From Dethiobacter alkaliphilus (GTDB lineage Bacteria; Bacillota; Dethiobacteria; DTU022; UBA8154), in NCBI GenBank assembly GCA_016841605.1, contig JAENYV010000012.1, positions 55,103-118,943 of the forward strand: a DNA stretch of 63,841 nt, in the 5' to 3' direction. A model generated the notes under the pieces. It was not told where the DNA came from. It did no database searches and was given only the letters and a program-made list of their open reading frames with translations. Shown here piece by piece: positions 1-7,484 of the stretch. How positions within the stretch are numbered: position 1 is the first letter of the stretch; every line of letters begins with the position of its first letter. The translations under genes were made by a program, and so were the position numbers.

Positions 1-244
1 TCTTGAATTTGAATAGTAACATGTTAAACCGCAAGAACCGTCCCCCTGGTCTCCTCAAGGCAAATAGCGAGACTAACGGGTATTAGCAGAGGTATTAGGA
101 TAAAAGCGTTATACCCGCCAGGATAATATTAGATCTCAGTAAAGATAGATAACATATTATAGATAGGTTTTTTTCTTTCTGCTTACTATTCTTGAATTTG
201 AATAGTAACATGTTAAACCGCAAGAACCGTCCCCCTGGTCTCCT
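1..244. repeat. 55-bp direct repeat, two copies
   Basis: Positions 1-55 and 190-244 are identical over 55 bases and are separated by 134 bp of AT-rich DNA with no gene. The last two bases of the second copy fall inside the stop codon of the minus-strand gene ending at 243. Each copy ends in the block AGAACCGTCCCC, a motif that recurs in altered form at about 11166, 48598 and 51889. This looks like a member of a dispersed intergenic repeat family rather than a CRISPR, since there are only two copies and the window edge cuts off anything further left. Confidence 0.85.
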
Positions 245-923
245 AGATGATAATGCGGGGATCAACCGCTAAGGCCCCCTGTGGGTAAGCGAAGACCGGG
301 TTCAGGTCTATTTCTTTGATCCGCGGCTCTTCCTCCGCTAGACGGGAGACTCGGAGAATAATCTCCATCAAGGCAGTAATGTCAACTGGCGCAGCGCGGC
401 GGTAACCTTTCAGGATGATACTCCCCTTTATGGAATTGATCATATCTATGGCGTCTTCAGCCAGCAACGGAACCTGGCGAAAGGCGATGTCATCGAGCAC
501 TTCCACAAAGATACCGCCAAGACCAAAGGCAACCACCCGGCCAAAGTGGGGGTCAATTGTCATGCCGACCAATAACTCCACACCCGGGGGAGCCATGGGC
601 TGGACCGTCACCCGCGCCCCCCGGTCAAGGAAACGGGCCTTATCCATAATCTCCCGGTAGGCAAAGCGCACCGCCCCCTCATCTGTCAGCCCCAGGCGGA
701 CGCCCCCGGCATCGGTCTTATGCACGACGGCCTGCGAGCGCACCTTGAGTACCACCGGGAAGCCGATCTCTTTTGCCGCCTGCACGGCTTCATCCTCCGC
801 CGCACCTATCCGGCAAGGGGCTACCGGAATACCGACCGCCTTCAATAACGCCCCCGCTTCGTCCGCAAAGAGTAAATTCCGCCCGGAGGCCAGAGCCAAG
901 CTTATGATATCCGCATCAAGCAT
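243..923 (-). CDS. ADP-forming acyl-CoA synthetase, beta (ATP-grasp) subunit
   Basis: About 226 residues, the usual size of the beta subunit of two-subunit ADP-forming acetyl/acyl-CoA synthetases. It has an ATP-grasp fold and the motif VVHKTDAGGV; His68 sits where the family's phosphoryl-carrying beta-subunit histidine lies. The enzyme converts acyl-CoA, ADP and Pi to the acid, CoA and ATP, conserving energy in fermentation. I chose the ATG at 923 rather than the longer open frame to 1079. The 923 start follows an SD (GGGAGGT) and overlaps the alpha-subunit stop by 8 bp, which implies translational coupling. The acyl substrate cannot be told from sequence. Confidence 0.88.
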   Translation of the reverse strand: MLDADIISLALASGRNLLFADEAGALLKAVGIPVAPCRIGAAEDEAVQAAKEIGFPVVLKVRSQAVVHKTDAGGVRLGLTDEGAVRFAYREIMDKARFLDRGARVTVQPMAPPGVELLVGMTIDPHFGRVVAFGLGGIFVEVLDDIAFRQVPLLAEDAIDMINSIKGSIILKGYRRAAPVDITALMEIILRVSRLAEEEPRIKEIDLNPVFAYPQGALAVDPRIII

Positions 924-2322
924 AGCTAGCACCTCCCTCCAGCTTTTTCGTTCCGTAATGCACCAGCGCAGCGGCAGCCACCGCGGTTTTCTCCGGCGCG
1001 GTGAAGAGCGGTATGCCGGCACTCTGCAGAAAATCCCGGTCTGCACGACATCCCAACCAATTCCCGATAAAATTAACAATTAAAGGTTTTTTGTATTTTT
1101 TATAAGCGTCAAGCAGCTCTGCGGCGGGAAGCTCCCAGGTTTCGTGCAGACAATACACTGCCAGAAGAAGATCCACATGGTCATCGGCCAGCATCGCCTC
1201 CGCCAGACCGCCATAGGTAGGCCGGCTGAAACCCAGGCCGGCTGCATCCAGGGGGTTCTTCAGCACAACCGGCGGATTATCGGCCCCGATAATCCCCTTT
1301 ACCCGGGCGATAGTCTCTTCATGCAGCGGCGGAATAATACAGCCGGCCTGCGCCAGATGGTCGATCATGACGACTCCCGGCCCGGCTGTGTGCGTAAGAA
1401 TGCCCACTCGGTTTCCTCCCGGCAGGGGCAGGAGCTCCAGAGCCTTGCAGGCAGCTACCAACTCGGAAGGGCTGTTTACTGTGAAAATACCGTGCTGGTG
1501 CAAAATATCCCTATATAGTTTAAACGATCCCGCTGAGCTTCCCGTATGGGTTTGCGTATAGTTGTCTGCCCCCTCTATCCGTCCTGCCTTATAGACCACC
1601 ACCGGCTTCTTGCGGGCCACCCGACCGGCGGTGCGGACAAACCGGCCGGCATCCCGTGTGCCTTCCATATACACGCCGATCACAGCCGTTGAATCATCGT
1701 TTTCCAAATAATCGAGACAATCGGCAAAATCCAGGTTGGAACAATTCCCCACTCCGATAAATTTGTTTATCCCTATCCCTTCGTCGAGAGCCAGGTTAAT
1801 AATTGTTAATCCGACACCACCGCTCTGAGAAACAACGGATACTTTGCCCGCCGGTATTCTCATGGGATAAAAAGTGCTGTAAAAATTAGCGTCGTTATTG
1901 ATTATCCCCAGAGTATTAGGGCCGATAATCGGTAGACCGTATTTTTCCGCCGCGGCGATCAAGCGCTTTTCGAGCTCATCTCCATCCTCCCCTGTCTCAC
2001 TGTATCCACCGGCATTGCAGACGACCCCTTTCACTCCGGAGCAACCACAGCTCTCCACGGCCTCCACCGTCGCGTACTGATTCAGGCAGATCACCGCCAT
2101 ATCAACCGGCTCCGGGAGATCATCCAAACTTTTATAAACCTTGCACCCGAGCACTTGCTCATGGCGGGGATGCACCGGATAAACTTTTCCGGCAAATCCC
2201 CCGTACAGAATGCTTCTCAAAATATTATAACCTACCCGCTCAGGGGTATCGGTAATACCGATGACAGCCACCCGCTCAGGGTAAAAAACAGAGTGCAGGC
2301 CCTCCGGGCTTATTTGAGTCAC
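916..2322 (-). CDS. ADP-forming acyl-CoA synthetase, alpha (CoA-binding) subunit
   Basis: 468 residues, matching the roughly 460-residue alpha subunit of this family. An N-terminal Rossmann CoA-binding domain (about 1-140) is followed by succinyl-CoA-ligase-like flavodoxin domains. VVSQSGGVG is the ligase motif, and THTGSSAGS contains His259, the expected phosphohistidine that exchanges phosphate with the beta subunit. The start is GTG behind GAGGAG. It is first of a two-gene operon, and the beta gene overlaps its 3' end. It probably makes ATP at the end of an acid-forming catabolic pathway. Confidence 0.9.
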   Translation of the reverse strand: MTQISPEGLHSVFYPERVAVIGITDTPERVGYNILRSILYGGFAGKVYPVHPRHEQVLGCKVYKSLDDLPEPVDMAVICLNQYATVEAVESCGCSGVKGVVCNAGGYSETGEDGDELEKRLIAAAEKYGLPIIGPNTLGIINNDANFYSTFYPMRIPAGKVSVVSQSGGVGLTIINLALDEGIGINKFIGVGNCSNLDFADCLDYLENDDSTAVIGVYMEGTRDAGRFVRTAGRVARKKPVVVYKAGRIEGADNYTQTHTGSSAGSFKLYRDILHQHGIFTVNSPSELVAACKALELLPLPGGNRVGILTHTAGPGVVMIDHLAQAGCIIPPLHEETIARVKGIIGADNPPVVLKNPLDAAGLGFSRPTYGGLAEAMLADDHVDLLLAVYCLHETWELPAAELLDAYKKYKKPLIVNFIGNWLGCRADRDFLQSAGIPLFTAPEKTAVAAAALVHYGTKKLEGGASYA

Positions 2323-2877
2323 GATCTTCTCCTCCTCGAAAAAGTTTTAGGGCAAGGCGGAAAAATTAAGGAGAGCTATGGGCTTGTTTTGAAGCAATTA
2401 TAACAATTTTCTGTCATAGAGGTCAACAGCAAAAACCTTCTTCAGGTCAAGGGAAGGTCACCAAAGAGGGTTCTGAATGGGGAGTCATGATCATATTTTT
2501 GCCGGCAGGAATCGGATGATAGGACATTGCTTTTATGATGAGGCAATAATACCACTATTTTTAGCATGACTTTGCCAAATAGAAACGATACTATCTATCA
2601 AGTGGTTACAAACAGTAGAATATATCGCCGACAAGGCTTGAGGGGGTAAAGTTTCGTTCTGATTTTGCGCATAGCTCCCCCTATCGATAATCTACATGAG
2701 CTTATTCTTCTGCACAATGGTTAACTGTGAATAATCATCGTCATAAGTCATCTGAGAATAGTCATCATTATGTCATAATACAAATTATTCCTCATTTGTT
2801 TTGAACAATCCTTACCATCTCTTCTTTTTCTTTATAAAACTCGACTGATAATAATGAAAGTTGCTCATAAAGTTATC
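2323..2877. other. Gene-free AT-rich spacer
   Basis: About 555 bp without a convincing reading frame. The only structure I see is an imperfect tandem pair of roughly 26 bp at 2727-2752 and 2753-2778, built around GAATARTCATCR. It separates the acyl-CoA synthetase operon from the divergent acyltransferase gene and probably includes both upstream control regions. Confidence 0.5.
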
Positions 2878-2917
2878 TTGACACATAGAGTAATATTAAG
2901 TATTATTACTCTATGTG
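2878..2917 (+). promoter_or_regulatory. Sigma-A promoter overlapped by a palindromic operator
   Basis: TTGACA (2878-2883), a 17-bp spacer and TATTAT (2901-2906) form a near-consensus housekeeping promoter for the acyltransferase gene at 2982. A perfect 14-bp inverted repeat (2882-2895 and 2904-2917, 8-bp centre) runs from inside the -35 box past the -10 box, so a bound dimer would block polymerase. A half-site (AGAGTAATATT) recurs near 2935. The PadR regulator encoded at 4479 is the obvious candidate ligand, by inference only. Confidence 0.75.
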
Positions 2918-2981
2918 ATATAACTATCTCTGGTAGAGTAATATTTTTTTAAAAAAAATATTTTGAAAGGAGTACCTTAAT

Positions 2982-4250
2982 ATGACAAATAATCGATACG
3001 CTTTTATTAAAATTTCTGATGCAGTCCAATCAGACAGACAGTATTTTCTTGACTGGTTACGGATCCTCGCTATTTTGGTAATATTTTTCCATCATTGTGC
3101 TAAGTTTTTTGATTATCATACTTTTACAATTTATAATTCCTTAAGAAGCTTGACTTTTTCGATTTTTAGAGAGTTTAATTTTTTATGGGTAATGCCACTC
3201 TTTTTCATCATATCTGGGGCTGCGGTCTATTTCTCTTTAAATTCCCGTAAAGCGAACCTTTTTATAAAGAATAGAATTCTACGCATTCTTATTCCACAGG
3301 TTCTCATCGGAACATTTTTAATTAATCCTCCACAGATATACCTCGAAAGATTATTTAAAGGGCAAACTGTTTGTGATTTTATTCATTGGTATCCACAATT
3401 TTTTGATGGAATATATCTTATTACCGATGGTAATTTTGCCCCTCTTGGTATGGGAACGCATCTTTGGTATCTGATGTACCTCTTTTTCTTTTCTTTAATT
3501 ATGTTGCCTTTATTAATTAGAAAAAACAAAAAAAGCGTAATCTCAAATTTTTCACGTTTTTTTGAAAAGCCGTGGGCATTGTTTATTCTTTTCATACCAA
3601 TATCAGTAACAGCCGCTACGTCGGAGATACTTGGTCTTGGATTTACGAGATATGCCGGCGGATGGGATCCAATGTCTTTTTTAGTTTTTTTTGCGCTAGG
3701 ATATCTCATTTTCTCCAATGCTCAAATCCGGGAAAATATAAAAAAATATTATTTAATTAGCCTTTTAGCGGCTGTTATTTTTACGATTTTCTACTTGGTC
3801 TCACACTTTGGCATTAAACTGATAATACCTGGAGTGACAAGACATATTATCGATCAAAACGGGGTCCTTTTACCTTTTAATAGCTCAGTATGGATGTTTG
3901 TTGAAGCATTTAGAGGATTAATAGCCTGGCATTGGATTATTGGACTATTAGGTCTTGGTCAGCGATTTTTGAATTACACCAACCGGTTTGTTGTTTATGC
4001 TAACGAAGCAGTACTCCCATTTTATATTTTGCATCATACTGTCATTCAGATTATTGGTTTTCCGATTATCCAGCAAAACAGCAATATATTTACCAAGTTT
4101 TCGATAATAGCAATTGCTTCATTTATAATTATCATGGTAATATATGAATTATTGGTGAGACGTTTGAATATACTTCGCTTCCTTCTTGGAATGAAATTGA
4201 AAAAAATAAGACCTTCATTGAATACAATAGTTGGTAATAAACTGTTTTGA
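2982..4250 (+). CDS. Membrane acyltransferase, acyltransferase-3 (MdoC/OafA-like) family
   Basis: 422 residues with about ten hydrophobic segments. The first segment carries the family signature around DWLRILAILVIFFHHC (residues 22-37), with the His-His pair thought to be catalytic. The C-terminal part (PFYILHHTVIQ) is also typical. Such proteins transfer acyl groups to extracellular glycans or other cell-surface molecules. The ATG follows GAAAGGAG at good spacing. Base composition is markedly AT-rich, like the two genes that follow, which suggests the three came in together. The substrate is unknown. Confidence 0.85.
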   Translation: MTNNRYAFIKISDAVQSDRQYFLDWLRILAILVIFFHHCAKFFDYHTFTIYNSLRSLTFSIFREFNFLWVMPLFFIISGAAVYFSLNSRKANLFIKNRILRILIPQVLIGTFLINPPQIYLERLFKGQTVCDFIHWYPQFFDGIYLITDGNFAPLGMGTHLWYLMYLFFFSLIMLPLLIRKNKKSVISNFSRFFEKPWALFILFIPISVTAATSEILGLGFTRYAGGWDPMSFLVFFALGYLIFSNAQIRENIKKYYLISLLAAVIFTIFYLVSHFGIKLIIPGVTRHIIDQNGVLLPFNSSVWMFVEAFRGLIAWHWIIGLLGLGQRFLNYTNRFVVYANEAVLPFYILHHTVIQIIGFPIIQQNSNIFTKFSIIAIASFIIIMVIYELLVRRLNILRFLLGMKLKKIRPSLNTIVGNKLF

Positions 4251-4281
4251 TTTGATAATTTTTCCTTCCCCAGCGATAGTA

Positions 4282-4299
4282 GTAAGTATTATTTCTTAC
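4282..4299. promoter_or_regulatory. Short inverted repeat before the PadR gene
   Basis: GTAAG and CTTAC are separated by 8 bp of AT-rich DNA, and the sequence resembles the core of the 2882-2917 palindrome. It may be a second operator for the same regulator, but it is short and could be chance. Confidence 0.3.
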
Positions 4300-4366
4300 A
4301 AAACCAACGTGGTAAGTACAGCCAACATTCAGAGACTAATACCATTTATATTAATCAACTTGGCTA

Positions 4367-4375
4367 TGGTATAAT
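4367..4375 (+). promoter_or_regulatory. Extended -10 promoter for the PadR-HAAS pair
   Basis: TGGTATAAT is an extended -10 element with a perfect TATAAT and no good -35 at 17 bp. It would start transcription near 4382, leaving a leader of about 95 nt before the PadR gene. No other promoter is evident in the 228-bp gap after the acyltransferase. Confidence 0.45.
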
Positions 4376-4478
4376 TATCATATTATATTGCGTGAGTTGT
4401 CGGTTATTCGGTTAATGTTAGGCTCACAATTTTTATACCAGGAGGCGTATAAATAAAAGCAATGGACAGTGATGGTAA

Positions 4479-4808
4479 TTGATTAGTAGTGATGTTATTC
4501 GTGGTCATTTGGATTCCATAATTCTACGATTAATTTATGAAAAAGACCGTTATGGATATGAAATTTCCAAAGAAATTAGCTTACGGACAAATAATCAATT
4601 TCAAATAAAGGAAGCATCTCTATATGCTGTATTTCAAAGACTTGAAAAGAAAGGAATTATAGAGTCATACTTCGGGGATATCTCCTATGGAGGAAAAAGA
4701 AGATATTATAAAATTACTACCCTTGGAAAAGCGTATTTCAAAGAAAAAATAGCAGAATGGGAGGAAACAAAAAAAATAATTAATATCTTTATGGAGGGGT
4801 TGGAATGA
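4479..4808 (+). CDS. PadR-family transcriptional regulator
   Basis: 109 residues forming a PadR winged helix: SSDVIRGHLDSIILRLI, then YGYEISKEI, then a recognition region and wing ending GGKRRYYKIT. The start is TTG at 4479. The TTG overlaps the TGA of a tiny six-codon frame starting ATG at 4462, and the nearest strong SD (AGGAGG near 4441) is closer to that ATG, so reinitiation or a shifted start is possible. PadR proteins usually repress neighbouring membrane or efflux genes in response to a small ligand. The gene overlaps the next by 4 bp (ATGA). Confidence 0.88.
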   Translation: MISSDVIRGHLDSIILRLIYEKDRYGYEISKEISLRTNNQFQIKEASLYAVFQRLEKKGIIESYFGDISYGGKRRYYKITTLGKAYFKEKIAEWEETKKIINIFMEGLE

Positions 4809-5203
4809 AGAAATTAGATGTTTATGTGGATGAACTTTTTAAAAACATTCCTCAAAGCCAGCAAAAAGAAAATATTATTAAAGATATTAAGCAAAATCTT
4901 GGAGAAAAGGTCTTGGATCTTATGGAGCAAGGAAAATCTGAAGAAGATGCAATTAATAAGGCGATTGTTGAATTTGGAGATATTGAGGATATAAGGGTAG
5001 AACTCGAAAGTAATCAATTGGAAAAAAGGAAGCATGCACGTATACAACTGAGTTTTTCAATCTGTGGTAGTATTTTAATACTTGCTCTGTTTATCTTTAC
5101 AAACTTTTATTATACACCCCAGATAATATGGTTTGTTTATCCAACCTTTGCAGTCTTATGGTGGCCTTTAATTATGTTATATCGATGGTTTAGTTTGAGG
5201 TAG
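4805..5203 (+). CDS. HAAS-type (permease-prefix) membrane protein
   Basis: 132 residues. The first 70 resemble the HAAS domain, a small helical domain with the EEDAINKAIVEFGD motif that commonly follows PadR genes. Two hydrophobic segments follow (about 82-102 and 108-128). Translational coupling to the PadR gene supports a shared role in signalling at the membrane. The molecular function of this family is poorly known. Confidence 0.75.
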   Translation: MKKLDVYVDELFKNIPQSQQKENIIKDIKQNLGEKVLDLMEQGKSEEDAINKAIVEFGDIEDIRVELESNQLEKRKHARIQLSFSICGSILILALFIFTNFYYTPQIIWFVYPTFAVLWWPLIMLYRWFSLR

Positions 5204-5239
5204 TAAAATATTACTACGTTTTTATCCCAACACCGGATT

Positions 5240-5440
5240 TTATAGGCGTCATTGTCGAAAGCACCTTGTAAACAAAGACGTCATATCCCAGTTTCCCACC
5301 CATGTTAGACCACTTCATTTTTTAATCCCCTTGTATCCCCTTATCGTAAAGAATTAATCGGACAACACATCTTTGCCTTCCGCTTCAGCATTCATTTAAA
5401 TTGATAAATTTTTAAATGGCAAAAAAAAAAAATATTCCGG
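5240..5440 (-). pseudogene. Decayed copy of the gene at 10589-11059 and its upstream region
   Basis: Bases 5271-5440 align closely with 11019-11165, covering the first codons (MKWS), the SD and about 100 bp of upstream DNA. A short piece at 5248-5270 matches an internal stretch of the intact gene near 10704-10728, so about 300 bp have been lost between the two parts. An extra base after codon 4 shifts the frame and leaves only a 34-codon remnant. It lies next to a fragment of the U32 peptidase gene. Confidence 0.75.
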
Positions 5441-5464
5441 CCTCTGGAGCTTGTTATTGTTCCA

Positions 5465-5580
5465 GCGGTTTTTCAGCATGAAATATTTCTGCAGTTCCCT
5501 CTGCACTCTGCACAGTTATTTTGATAATTCGGGGATGAGGAGCAATCTCCAATGATCGGCCTTACTCGCCGTGTGTGACG
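5465..5580 (-). pseudogene. Decayed 3' end of a U32 peptidase gene
   Basis: Bases 5465-5580 match the 3' end of the intact U32 peptidase gene (14338-14450) through TTTTCAGCAT, CAGTTCCCTCTGCAC and TATTTTGATAATT, with several indels. No open frame survives. Together with 5240-5440 it shows that the two genes were once neighbours and that the segment was duplicated before decaying. Confidence 0.7.
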
Positions 5581-5762
5581 GAAGTATTCTTAAAGGGTTC
5601 GATCGGAAGTTTTGCCTAGCGAAAAAGCTCAACAAGGAATTGTGGATATGGGGGACCATGCGGCGGGATCATGCGCAGGATCATAGGAACGTCCTTATTT
5701 GCGTCTGTTTGCCTTTATCTACGGCTTACTATTTCTAGAGTGGATAAAGTGTAAATTTCTTC

Positions 5763-5791
5763 TTGACTCCAGATAGTGGAGGGTATAAAAT
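5763..5791 (+). promoter_or_regulatory. Likely promoter/operator of the tetR-efflux operon
   Basis: TTGACT (5763-5768), a 17-bp spacer and TAAAAT (5786-5791). The spacer contains the inverted repeat CTCCA-gatag-TGGAG (5767-5781), a plausible TetR autoregulatory site. A leader of about 40 nt would follow. Confidence 0.4.
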
Positions 5792-5838
5792 TAACATGGA
5801 AACTATAAAAACTTAAATCGTTTCCTATGGGGAGAGAT

Positions 5839-6402
5839 ATGCTAATGTATGAACGAATTGTTGATGAAGCAACTAAGCAGATTAGTAATTATGGTTTTAG
5901 AAAATTTACTGTTGATGAATTAACTGCTGAGCTTGGGATAAGTAAAAAAACAATCTATAAATATTTTAAAAGTAAAAACGAACTTATCAGTGCCATTGTA
6001 GATAATTTTGTGGAAATGGAAAAAAAACATTGTGCAGAGACAATGGCCGGGGAGAGCTCCTGGATGGATAAATTTCAGCGTTTATTTTTTTTAGGGATTA
6101 AATACCGTATTCCGCTGCGTTTAGTAAATGAGTTGAATAAATTTTTTCCCGAGGAATGGGAAAAAATTAATAATTTAAAACAAAGCAAGTTGGCACTGGG
6201 AGAAAAGCTTCTAGTAGAAGGTATGTCTCAAGGAGATATCAGAACTGATATTACTCCGAAAATAATTCTTAAAAGTATCGATATGATTACTTTAAATATT
6301 ATCCTCGCTGAAGATTTTTATGATCACGATAAGATTACTTTTAATGATGTTTTAGAGGAAATACAACAACTCTTATTTTACGGTCTTCTGAAAAGAGATT
6401 AA
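5839..6402 (+). CDS. TetR/AcrR-family regulator
   Basis: About 187 residues. The N-terminal helix-turn-helix (GFRKFTVDELTAELGISKKT, then IYKYFKSKNEL) is typical TetR, and the C-terminal part is a ligand-binding helical domain. The frame opens at an ATG at 5827, but the only good SD, GGGGAG (5829-5834), lies inside that extension, so translation probably begins at 5839 or 5845. It sits directly ahead of a membrane-fusion lipoprotein and an RND pump. Most likely it represses this operon and is released by a pump substrate. Confidence 0.88.
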   Translation: MLMYERIVDEATKQISNYGFRKFTVDELTAELGISKKTIYKYFKSKNELISAIVDNFVEMEKKHCAETMAGESSWMDKFQRLFFLGIKYRIPLRLVNELNKFFPEEWEKINNLKQSKLALGEKLLVEGMSQGDIRTDITPKIILKSIDMITLNIILAEDFYDHDKITFNDVLEEIQQLLFYGLLKRD

Positions 6403-6420
6403 ATGCCAGGAGGAAGTTAG

Positions 6421-7470
6421 ATGAAAAAGTTGACATTATTATTAATCATTTTATTATTAATCATATTTTCTACCGGCTGTTCAAGCAATTCGGAGGATGT
6501 TGAAGTAGAAGATCCCAAGCCGGTAAAGATACTGGAATTAAAAAATGAAATCTATCCTGTTACCTTAGATTATTTAGGGAATGTAACAGCTAAAGAAACC
6601 AAAAATTATAGTTTTAAATTACCTGGTAAAATTGCCGATATTTTCTTCATTGAAGGTCAGGAAATTTTCCCGGGCGATCTTCTGGCTATGTTGGATACTA
6701 AGGATATTGCTTTGTCCGTGGAAGCTTCCCATAATACTCTGCAAAAAGCCCAAAGCAGCTTTGATTTTACCCAGGATGCTTATATCAGAATGAAAGCTCT
6801 GTGGGAAGCTGAAGCTTTATCTCTACAGGACTTGGAACAAACCGAAATGAAATTGGATTTGGCCGAGGCCGATTTACACAATGCCCGGGTAGATTATGAG
6901 AATAAGTTGAATATGCTGGGGGATTGTCAAATTATTTCCGATATGGAGGGTTATATTGTTCAAGTTTTATATGAAGAAAGTGAAATGACCTCAGCCGGTT
7001 ACCCTGTAATTATTGTCCGAAGCAAAGAAGAAATAGTTCAGGCCGGTTTTTCCCTGGAAGATGTGGAAAAAATCGAGTTAGGTATGCCTGTCGAGGTTAC
7101 TGTTAACGAAAGAAAAGCCCCCGGTCAAATAACTGCTATTCCCCAGGTTCCCGATCCCCAAACAAGAACCTTTGCTGTCGAAATCACTTTAGAAGATGAT
7201 ATCTTTCCTTTAGGGGCCTTTGCCTCAATCTCTCTGGAGATTGCTCAGGAAGAAGGCATCCTTATTCCCATCTCCTCTATTATGTCCACCGGTGAAGATT
7301 ATGTATATCTAGTAGATAGTAATAATCACATAGAAAAAAGGCCCGTTCAGCTAGGGAAAATAAGAGGGAATAAAGTTATTGTCAGTGGTCTGTCCCCCCG
7401 GGGAAAATTAGTCATTGCAGGGATGAAAAAAATTAAACATGGCGATTCGGTCAAAATTATGACTAATTGA
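6421..7470 (+). CDS. RND efflux adaptor (membrane-fusion) lipoprotein
   Basis: 349 residues with a lipoprotein signal peptide and lipobox STGC (Cys20). The order is then a lipoyl/barrel-sandwich half, an alpha-helical hairpin (about 85-160), the second barrel half and a beta-barrel domain, as in HlyD/AcrA adaptors. It follows the TetR gene by 18 bp with SD AGGAGG. In a Gram-positive cell it would be anchored outside the membrane and work with the RND pump encoded next, without an outer-membrane channel. Confidence 0.9.
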   Translation: MKKLTLLLIILLLIIFSTGCSSNSEDVEVEDPKPVKILELKNEIYPVTLDYLGNVTAKETKNYSFKLPGKIADIFFIEGQEIFPGDLLAMLDTKDIALSVEASHNTLQKAQSSFDFTQDAYIRMKALWEAEALSLQDLEQTEMKLDLAEADLHNARVDYENKLNMLGDCQIISDMEGYIVQVLYEESEMTSAGYPVIIVRSKEEIVQAGFSLEDVEKIELGMPVEVTVNERKAPGQITAIPQVPDPQTRTFAVEITLEDDIFPLGAFASISLEIAQEEGILIPISSIMSTGEDYVYLVDSNNHIEKRPVQLGKIRGNKVIVSGLSPRGKLVIAGMKKIKHGDSVKIMTN

Positions 7471-7484
7471 AAGGGGATAAAAAA

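Noticed and set aside
1-244. CRISPR array
   Set aside because: Only two 55-bp copies, with a 134-bp spacer and no cas genes.
5287-5318. 34-codon open frame from MKWS
   Set aside because: It is the frameshifted start of a decayed gene copy, not a functional small protein.
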